A DNA stretch of 64,000 nt from Cercospora beticola (Eukaryota; Ascomycota; Dothideomycetes; Mycosphaerellales; Mycosphaerellaceae). The stretch lies in assembly GCF_033473495.1 (NCBI RefSeq), contig NC_088937.1:1550001-1614000 (forward strand), written 5' to 3'. The position numbers and the translations under genes were made by a program. This document shows, piece by piece, positions 55,528 to 64,000 of the stretch (positions are counted from its first letter, which is position 1; each line of letters opens with the position of its first letter). The notes below the pieces were generated by a model, which saw only the letters and a program-made list of their open reading frames with translations, searched no databases and was not told the DNA's origin.

Positions 55528-57241
55528 CTACGACTCGTCTGCACTGAATCCTTCCCACTCATCCTCCTCGTCCTCAGCATGTTCAAGCTCCCGTGCTCCC
55601 GCCGCTGCTCGACCGAGACTGTCATGAGCCTGCTCCATGGAGCCCTCATCCCTCACAAAGCCCGCTACGAAGAAGCCCATCGTCCCATCTTCTCCGCCCT
55701 TGTCACATCGAATACACGCGTCTGCCAGTACTATCAGGTCCGTGGTCCCGTTCGAATCCACTACGCTCTGCATGGCGTCAGCCCTGCCCCTTTTGTGCCA
55801 TCGCTGCATGCCGTCGACTTGCTCTTCCCGCTTCAACACACGCCAACCTCGTGCAACAGCGATGTTGGACTGAAGTGCCTTGAGCACGACTTGTTCGTTC
55901 TCCTCGTCGTGCAGAGAGCAAGTCGAGTACGTGATCCGTCTGGCGTTTGGAAAAGACATGGCATGTTTGACAATCTTGAGCTGGAAGCCAGAGAGATTTT
56001 CCAATCGCTTCTGGAGCTTCTCCTTGTCCTGCTCGGTTTCTGGCGTCTCCTCGAGGACCGCCACTTCCTCCTCATTTTCGCTTTTGATCTCCGCCTGTTT
56101 GTTCGCCCCCCTCTTCCGCTTCTTCCCTCTTGCTGCAGAATCTTCCGCAACAGCTGAGGGCAAGTGAAGGGTTACAGTGGCTTCGTCACGCCCGAAAATT
56201 CCGCTGCCAGAACAGCTTGGATCGAGTATTAGGCCTGTGACGTTTGCAAGCTGTTGCTGCTTGGGGTCAAGCCTTGTGAAGTCCTGCTTGGCCTTTACAG
56301 TGACAATCTTTTCAGCTCCTGCCATTTTCACCATCTTCTGTAAAGTCTTGCTGCGCCCTTCATCCCGCTCACATGCGAAGACATTGTGCTTCTCCCCAAC
56401 TAGGGCAGCCACGTGCGTCGTCTTGTTGCCGGGAGCAGCACAGGCATCAATCACATCGCCTTCTTCTGAGTGCGGGCCGAGGAGGTACGCAGGAAAACAT
56501 GATGCCTTTTCCTGCAGTATGAGCTTCCCAGCGCGGTATGCCTTGAAAGTGGTCGGTTCCTCCGGGCTCGCAATAGCCACAAGATCAGGAATATGTTGAT
56601 CCACGTGAACGAGTCGACTTTCGGCAGGTGCGTGAATGATCTCCTTCAAAGTCTTGACTTCGGTGAAATTCGAGAAAGTGCCGTGTCTCAGCTCCTCGTC
56701 CAGGGTAGTCTTGAGTATATTGATGCGTACCCAACGTGGGTGTCGGGTCGCGGGTTGGCCATTTGCAGAGGGCTGGGCATCTCTAATCGCCTGCGCGTCG
56801 ATATCCTTTCTCAGATCGTCCAGTGATCCGAAGCCACGTCTCAACCGTGCTTTGGTCAGTTCTGCCGAAAGTCGAACTTTGTGTCGACTTATGGATGTGT
56901 TCAAGCCATGAGAGGCAGGAAGCGCGATGCCCTTCTTCGCTAGAAAGAGGTCGTGAACGAGAAGCAGGGCCAGAGTTGGTGTCAGCTGCGACTGAATTAG
57001 TATGCAGTATTCAGAATAGCGCACGATAGACTTCACATACATTCTTCTCGACTCCGAGCACGCCGCTCTTCTCAAGCACTTCTGACAGGACTTGGCTCCA
57101 TTTTGCAGTCTCTGTCGTCAGAGCAAAAAGCGCTTTGGGGTCGCTTTTCCATGTCTTCTTGCCGAAGACGAGCGACTTCAATGAGCCTCCTTGTTTCTGT
57201 GCGGCGGTCAGGATCTCTGCTGCTTCATGATACAGGGACAT
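55528..57241 (-). CDS. rcm1: 25S rRNA cytosine-C5 methyltransferase Rcm1 (NSUN5-like)
   Basis: Exons 57041-57241 and 55528-56991 (554 aa), one 49-nt intron. N-terminal helical part, then HPRWVRINILKTTLDEE (PUA-like/N1 region). The SAM site is DACAAPGNKTTH at about 248-259. The two NOL1/NOP2/Sun cysteines are in LDPSCSGSG (about 326) and YSTCSLHDEEN (about 423). A basic/acidic insert (KKRKRGANKQ...EEEVAVLEE) sits between them, as in other fungal Rcm1 proteins. Yeast Rcm1 methylates one cytosine of 25S rRNA (C2278), affecting ribosome stability and lifespan. Nucleolar location expected. The tail is acidic (EDEEDEWEGF). Confidence 0.92.
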
Positions 57242-57697
57242 GTTGATGGAGAGATGCACTTTTTGGACAAAATTTGAAGACTAATTTTGGGTTGGCGTAA
57301 CTACGAAAACTCGACGTTGTAAGTAGCGACCAACTCTATTAGTTTTTCCCAGGCAATCGCATCTCAAGCCATAACTCGCCGACCACTCTTCACAGTAGTA
57401 TGCAAAGGCTGTCAAAGATGTGTGGTCAGGCACGTGTGGACAGTGTCACGGAAGCCATCAAGCTTGTGACCTCGCGTCGAGACCCGAGGATTTGTTCTCG
57501 TGCCGAGCTCGGCCCAATGTCGACATGACAGCAACGAGTGAGCAACACTTCATCATGCATGAACTTTTCTAGTGCACACGGCTTGGAATTCCAGACCGCT
57601 AATCAGGCTGATCGTGCTTTCACACCATCACTGGAACCAAGCCAGAGCAGACTTGATACGACAACGAGACCACTCCGCCACTAAATAGCCAGCCGAT
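57242..57697. promoter_or_regulatory. Divergent promoter region between Rcm1 and the SurE-like gene
   Basis: 456 bp separate opposite ATGs. No gene is supported inside, and no element was assigned. Confidence 0.45.
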
Positions 57698-58810
57698 ATG
57701 CACATTCTAGTGAGTGTCGACCGGCGGGACTATCACTTCAAAGATTATCGCTAAGGTCTATGGAATAGGTGACGAATGACGATGGGCCTCCATCCACAAC
57801 TTCCTCCCCATACATCCTGCCATTCGTACAAGCTCTTGAATCAGCAGGTCACACCGTCTCCGTCATAGTACCCGACACACAGCGTTCCTGGATTGGCAAA
57901 GCACATATAGTCGGCCAAGATGTTCGTGCCACATACTACTGGCCTCCCTCACAAGTACCAGATGAACACCGCAACCCATCAACGTCTGGTGAGGACAATG
58001 GCTCCTCATCTCACGACGACGGGACATATCCCTGGGTACTAGTCAACAGCACTCCAGCAGGCTGTGCACAGCTAGGACTGAGCCAGTTCTTCAACGACAG
58101 AGGGCCTATCGATCTCGTTATTTCAGGCCCCAACTATGGCCGAAACACAACTGCCGTCTTTGCTCTTTCGTCTGGAACGCTTGGAGCAGCACTGGAAGCA
58201 TCTGTGTGTGGTTACAAAGGTGGGTTTCTCAGCTTTGAGAATTGGAATTCGGATTGAATAAAAAGCTGATTTTTCCATCTTTTCAACAGCAATCGCACTA
58301 TCATTCGCCTTCTTCGACCGCCTCAACGACCCTGTAATCGTCGCCGAATCCTGCAAACAAGGCGTGCGAGTAGCCGAATACCTCTACAAAAACGCCCCAT
58401 GGGACCCAGCTCAGCTCTATTCCGTCAACGTGCCAGTCAAGAAAGGCTGTTCTGAAGCACCAGTCCGCTGGACAAAAATGCTCCAAAACCAATGGAAACG
58501 TGGCGCTTGTTTTCAGGAACTGAATTCTGACGCCACAGTAGACGATCCAGCTTCAGAAGAGGCTAAGCTGAGGCAGCAAGAATCTAGCGGGAACGACAAC
58601 CGAGAGCCGAATGGAACTGCAACTCCACAGGATAAATGGAAGCACAGGCACTTCAAGTGGGCTCCCAGGTTCACTGATGTCTATGAAAGTGTTGAGAAGA
58701 ACGGTCCGGGTTCCGATGGGTGGGCGGTGAAAGAAGGCGAGACATCGATTACTGCTTTGAAGGCGAATTTCATGCATGCTGAGGGCTTCGAAGGTGAAGT
58801 GAAGCTGTGA
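57698..58810 (+). CDS. SurE-like 5'/3'-nucleotidase or acid phosphatase
   Basis: Exons 57698-57709, 57769-58219, 58290-58810 (327 aa), introns 59 and 70 nt. The 12-nt first exon encodes MHIL, which joins VTNDDGPPS to make the SurE start MHILVTNDDG with metal-binding Asp8 and Asp9. Other active-site parts are LVNSTPAGC and ISGPNYGRNTT. The SurE family comprises divalent-metal nucleoside monophosphatases and exopolyphosphatases; fungal members include the Yarrowia PHO2 acid phosphatase. An acidic/Gln-rich insert (about 235-265, ASEEAKLRQQESSGND) is likely a loop. No signal peptide. Confidence 0.88.
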
Positions 58811-58908
58811 TGCTGATCAGAAAGGCTGAAGTTTTTGCCTGCACTACATAAGTCATTCGACATGGGTATCATCCAAACATAGATCTCTTTCTGCTGACCA
58901 AGATGTTC

Positions 58909-61900
58909 TTACACATCTTGTTCCTGCACGTTTCCAAATCTTCTCGAGAGCATCTCATTGATCTCAGTGCTTGTTCTTGGACCATCAGCGATCATCGTAA
59001 GACCAGGCTCCGTTCCAGTTCGCTTCGGCTTGGCGAACCCTTCTTCCAGGCTGGTCTCCATCGTTCTCGGTCTGCTCAGCAACTGCTCAACCTCCATTTC
59101 CCTTCTTTCTTGTTCAGCAGCCGCCTCCTGAAGCTCCAAGCTAGTCTTCTTAGTCCCATGATTCCAGCCCTGCTGCAGCCATGGAGCACTAGCCTCTTCG
59201 AAACGCTTGCGGACTTCCAAGTCTTGTTCCAGCGTCTGGAAAGTCTCCACATCGGTAGGCATAAATGCGCATTTGACAGCTCGGATGCCGATCTCCATGA
59301 TCGACACTGCGACAACGCTAATGATCAAGGCCATCCACCACATGCCCTCCCGCCCAAAGCGTGAGAATAGCCCATCTCGGACACTGTACTTCAAGCTAGG
59401 AGCGTACACCGCGCTCAGAATAATATTCCAGAGAAACCAGCCTCCGACGGACAGGAAGACGGCAAGGAATGCCATGATGGACTTATAACGCTGCTCGATG
59501 ACCTGTAATTTGATAGCGATGATAATAACGCAAGCCGTGAAACTCATGGTGCCAAGACCAAAGACATCGTTCGACGACGAGAAAATCGCGTCTCCGTAAA
59601 GACCCCACACCGAGAAGAAGACGATCATGGCGCCGGCAACGGCAGTGAACATCCATCCCGTGAAGACCTTGATATTGAAACCTGCTGAGCGTTGTCCTTT
59701 CGTGTAGAGCTCCGGAACTGCGATGAGTGTGGATGCCCTCAGGTCTTGCTCGAATATGCCAAGAAAAATGATCGTCAGACTTGTGAAAAGCGTGTTGAAC
59801 ATGCTGAGGGACCACGATTCGTACAGACTCGTTCCGCTGTAGCCAGAGTATCTCTGGTATCTGTTGAAGGGAAGTTAGCGTGACTCTCGATCATGCCTAT
59901 TGCACCAGATGGCGAGATAGTCGGTGCGTCGACCGCCCGAGAGCGTTCGTACAAGGCGCTAGGAGGCGTGCATCACTTACAAGGCTTGCGTCAAGTAGAA
60001 AAGCATCTCTTTGTAGAAAGTGCCTGCGTCGATGTTAGTGAACACGGTCATGTAAGTGAACAATTGATGCAAAGATGGAAGGCGAGTATCTTGACTCCCG
60101 CCGTAGCGTCACGTGCAACCTGTGCCTCGTCCAGCGAAGACGGCACGGCTGTGATCGCTTTGGCGGAAATCGACCGAAGTTTTGTTTGATCGAGAGAGCA
60201 ACGCTGGCAGAACTCCTCCCCGCATATTGCGAAGAAAAGTCCGGAAATTGAAAATTCGAAAAGTTCGAGGTTGACTCACCAACAGTATACTTGCAAGTCC
60301 GGATGTAGTTCCACCTCCCATGAACGAGAAGCAATGGGACGAGGAAGCGGAACTGAGCAATACTGTAATCGGATGTGCGCGCTGCTTGTAAGCCTTCTTT
60401 TCCAGTGATGCCAATGCCTACCGAGGCCTCTCGGATCATGGCGATGTCGTTAGCACCGTCTCCAATTGCCAGTGTCACGGTCCCTTTGATACGCTGTTTG
60501 ATGGCTTTAACAAGGCCAGCCTTCTGGCTCGGTGAAGCTCGGCAGCAGATGACTGAGTCGGTCAGGATGGCGAGATCCAAGAACAGAGCGTGGAGAGCAT
60601 CATCTGATTGGATCTGGGACAATGTGCCGCCATCGATAACGACGACGGAGTGAGCGATATCGCCCCGATTGATATCAATGATGCCTGCAGCAATACTGTG
60701 CTCGACGTCGCCTGCTTCAGAGTCCAGAATTGTGACTGACGAGTAGTCCTTGATGAGTCTGCAGCTGTGGCCGATATTGATAGCAGTCTCACGCTTGTCA
60801 CCTGTGAGCATCCACATCTTAATGTTCGCCCTTCGCAGTCGATCGATCGTTTCCGGCACGCCTTGCTGTAGCTTATCTTCAATGGCGGTCGCGCCACCCA
60901 GCTCGAAGCCACACTCGATCATCTCGCCTGCCTTTTCGATGAGCTCGGTACGGTTGACAAGCGATGTGGTCGCATCATGATAGACTTTCTTCCAAGAACG
61001 ATATTCCTCTTCTGACAGAAACCGATGGCCATAGAGCAGGGTGCGCAGCCCTTCGGTGGCGAAGTCGTTGATGTGTTGCAGGCAGCGCTCGATTACCACA
61101 GCCTCATCTGTCGCTGCAGCTTCGTCGATGGCTGTGTAGTTCTCAATCTCAGATTGATGTGATCCACTTCGCTGTGCCATCGTAGGACGCGTTGTGGAAC
61201 GGCGGAAGTGTGAGCTTGCTCTGGGTGAGTCAGTAACGTCATGCTCGCGTTCATTCAGCCACCCGTCGAGGTTATCACGAATAGGACTCAGATGCCCGAT
61301 GCTTGCCCTTGCGACGCTCCGTCTCGCAAGTGAGTTGCTTGTGCGTGGGCTAGTGACGCTGCCAGCTCGCTCGGCGATGCTACTTTGCCTGCGCAGTGCT
61401 TCCTGAGCTTCCATGGATCTGCGCTGGACAGTGTGCTTCTCTATCTCTGCCAATTTCTGCTGAGCCAGGCTAGCCAAGCGCAACCTCTTCATGATGACAG
61501 AATCAGCTCCCTTGCAGAGAACCACGATCCTGCCATCTGGCATGCGGATAATGACAGAAGCCCGCTTTCTTGCGCTGCTAAATTCCACGATGTCCAGTAC
61601 CTCGTACTTCTCGAATACTGGCTGGGCATCACGACCACCGGCTGATATCTTCAGAGTCAGGATAGCGGCATCACGATCGTAAGCGAGGTAACCTAGCTCT
61701 TGTGCAGCCCGTACCAGTGCCAGCTCATCTGGCGAGGATGCCTGAAAGGTGATGTTTTCATCGTCATCATTCCCTTCACCACGCTCTGGTAGACAGGTAT
61801 GGCAAAGGGCGATGGAAAGAATGAAAAGCTTGGCTTTATTGGCAAACGCTGTGTTTGGCTGATGCTCAAGGTATCTGATGAGTTCCCGCGTATTGTGTTC

Positions 61901-64000
61901 CATGGAAGTCAGCGCCGGAACGGCTGACGAGCGCCATTGCGTTGCGGAAGAGCGGCTAGGTCGTGGTTGCGAGTCGCGACGCAGTGTACTGGGACGATTT
62001 GAGGCATGGCCAGGATCATTGAGTAGCTCTTCACTAGCTGTCGACTTGCGCGGCCTAGATCGAGACCTTGAAATCGACCTTGAAACCCTTATTGGCTTCT
62101 TTTCTTTTCCTTTTGTTCGTTTCTTGTGAAGCAGTGGCTGTGGCTGGCTTTCCGCGTTGTCGAGGTCCATGTCGTGAATGAAAGCATTGCCAGCTACGCT
62201 CATTTTGCGAAACTTCATCACATTCTCGGTCAAAGTGCCGGTTTTGTCGGAAAACACGTAACCGACCTGACCCAATTCCTCGTTTATGGTGCTGGTCCGG
62301 CTCTCAAACGGCATGTTGGTCGCTGGATCGTACATATCGACATCCGAGTTCATCAACACCATCTGTGATACTTTGATGATCTCCAAGCTGACATAAAGCG
62401 ACAGCGGAATCAGCGTGTTGAACATGATGATGAAGCTTGTCAAGAGTGGACCGAAGCTGACGGGCGCCTCTTGAATATACCATGCCTTGCTCTCCGTATT
62501 GTTCTGCCAGACTTGATAGGCGATTGAGTTAAAGAGTGACAAGAAAAGCACGAACAGGACCATCTAGAAGTAATAGGTGTAAGCGATAGTCACTGTCTTA
62601 AATGTGGTGGCTTGGGTAGGGCTTCCACCTATGGCTGTACTTACACCGATGACGATCTTGTTGACTAGTGACTGCAAATTGGGCGCCTTCACACGACTGT
62701 CCTTTGTAGCATTCATCCTTATCTTGCATTCTTCCCCGGTGTACACCACGAGTCCGATCATCGAAGGAGTATTGCGTAAGATACTCCCACGATAAATGAC
62801 CTCATTATTGGTTAGCGGCGAGGTCTTTCCACCAACTGTCAGCCGCCCTTCGAAAGCGTAGAGGTCCAGATTTGGATCTTCTGCGACAATTTCCATTTGG
62901 GATTGAGTCAATGACCCGGCATTCTTCGCAAGTTCGACGGTAGCTGGGTTGGGTTGCTTCGCCTTCAAATTGGTCTCTCCATCCAATGCCATTGTTTCCA
63001 AGTAGGCTGTGTTATTTGCGCCTTCGCTGGAGAGTACAACAAGATCAGCCGGTGCCGCATCATCACGTTCCAGCTTGATAATATCTCCCACTTGTACAGA
63101 GTGCCATTTGACTGTAGCCCAATGTGCAGGGCCCTCGATTGGTACCGAATGGTCTCCATCGTGCGTGGACTTCACATTCCCTGCGCCAACCGGCCTGTAT
63201 ACATGCAACACTTTCGCTTCAGAATTGTTCTCAGCTTTGTCAAGTCGATGTCGGCGTAGGTCCTCATAGCCCTCTTTGGCCATACTGAGGGAGACGAAAA
63301 ACAGGAGAGGCGCGATGGTGGTGTACGTTCCAGTAGTCGATAATCCTGGAATCATTTGCAGTATCGAGACACCCAAGAAGTAGGCATTGGCAAGCTTTGA
63401 GAACTGTGCAAACAGCTGTCGCGGAAGGAAATTCCAGGCATTGTATTTGGACGAGCGAATGATGTTGCCCACATACGGCTTGCCAGTACGCTCGTCTGTG
63501 AGGGCTGTCTTCCGTGATGGTTCTACTGGTATATGTCGTCCGTCCTTTGTAGGCGGTATGTCTTGAATGCGTAGAATGAACTTGTAGGTTCGGGTATATG
63601 CTGACTTCATCTTCTCGACAGGTAAATGCCTCTTGGCTTGAGTCGCTACCCACTGCTGATAGTTCGGAAGCGCCGATGCACCTCGCAGCTGCCGCGTTAG
63701 CTTGAGTGGATGCGAATCCCAAGTCTCATGAACAGGCGTTACTGTAATTGATGTTCTCTGGTCCTTCTTGAAGGGCGGCGGACGTGGACCAACACTTCCC
63801 GATTCGCTCGATGATCCAACTTCCTGGAGCTCTATGGCAGTGGGGGATCTTGTATTCATGTTTCTCATGAATAGCGAAGACCGCAGCGACATGCCTCGTG
63901 TCCGACTTCTCGGAGAGAGAATGGGCGATTCAGCACTCTCTGCTCCGTTGTTCGGCCCATGCCCTGAAGCCTGAGCCAGTCCAGTGTTGACGGACAACTG
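58909..64000 (-). CDS. P4-type ATPase (phospholipid flippase), Dnf3-like, 5' end outside the window
   Basis: Exons 62645-64000 (continuing past the right edge), 60280-62563, 59981-60023, 58909-59860 on the minus strand; 1544 residues visible, introns 81, 256 and 120 nt. Marks are YVGNIIRSSKYNAWNFLPRQLFAQFSKLANAYFL, the actuator DGETNLKAKQP, the phosphorylation site SDKTGTLTEN (about residue 557 of the visible part), MLTGDKRETAINIG and AIGDGANDIAMI. The end KEMLFYLTQALYQR...SLYESWSLSMFNTLF starts the last membrane helices. Long inserted loops with Ser/Arg stretches and the overall sequence point to the Dnf3 subgroup. Flippases move aminophospholipids to the cytosolic leaflet with a Cdc50-type partner. 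Intron 1 is introner-like copy C. The true start is not in view. Confidence 0.9.
62564..62644 (-). repeat. Introner-like element copy C (intron in the P4-ATPase gene)
   Basis: 81-nt intron read on the minus strand; about 70 of 81 positions equal copy B without gaps. gtaag/cttac and ggtgg/ccacc pairings are both present. The exon that follows begins atggtc, close to atggta after copy B. Confidence 0.85.

Noticed and set aside
1..64000. tRNA, rRNA, CRISPR array or intact transposon
   Set aside because: No cloverleaf with A/B boxes, no rRNA-like block, no regularly spaced repeats and no transposase or reverse-transcriptase motif was seen. A tRNAscan or repeat search was not possible.

Overview
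The window is nuclear DNA of a filamentous ascomycete. Genes have one to eight short spliceosomal introns (mostly 46-130 nt, GT-AG, with CTRAC-like branch sites), and the families are typical of Pezizomycotina: HsbA, hybrid histidine kinases, GH125, Dal5-type transporters and HAM1-like proteins. The closest fit is Dothideomycetes (inference), mainly because three introns behave like introner-like elements, which are known from that class. I see no bacterial operon, CRISPR array, tRNA, rRNA or intact transposon. 35 protein-coding loci were modelled, two of them cut by the window edges.

Layout. 0-8.2 kb: end of a POT1-like telomere protein, a six-exon HAM1-like protein and a DHA2-type MFS exporter. 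8.3-14.2 kb: secreted pepsin-type protease, a gene-poor stretch, a short terpene-synthase-like ORF without its metal-binding motif, and a paraoxonase-like esterase. 14.7-22 kb: GH125 mannosidase, secreted NTF2-like protein, hypothetical protein, and an SDR lacking the catalytic Tyr. 22.4-34 kb is housekeeping: cullin-4, Mvp1/SNX8 sorting nexin, Ubl-WLM metalloprotease, MARVEL protein and a coiled-coil protein.

35-46 kb is a metabolic block: Dal5-type MFS, arabinono-lactone oxidase, HsbA, alpha/beta hydrolase, GFA-domain protein, Dabb-barrel protein and SMP-30 lactonase. The last two are divergent across 560 bp. 46-64 kb: F-box protein, secreted histidine phosphatase, a hybrid histidine kinase interrupted by an in-frame TAG, Arl3 GTPase, ribosomal protein eS25, Rcm1 rRNA methyltransferase, SurE-like phosphatase, and a Dnf3-like P4-ATPase running off the right edge.

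The most interesting signal is in introns. Three introns of exactly 81 nt, two in the Dal5-type transporter and one in the P4-ATPase, are copies of one sequence. A hairpin stem and a stem pairing the 5' splice site with the probable branch site are kept in all three, partly through G-U wobbles. Other points are the terpene-synthase-like ORF, the SDR without its Tyr, the histidine kinase nonsense codon, two probable GC-AG introns, and very small exons (12, 13 and 16 nt). All gene models were spliced by eye from reading-frame continuity and family motifs.
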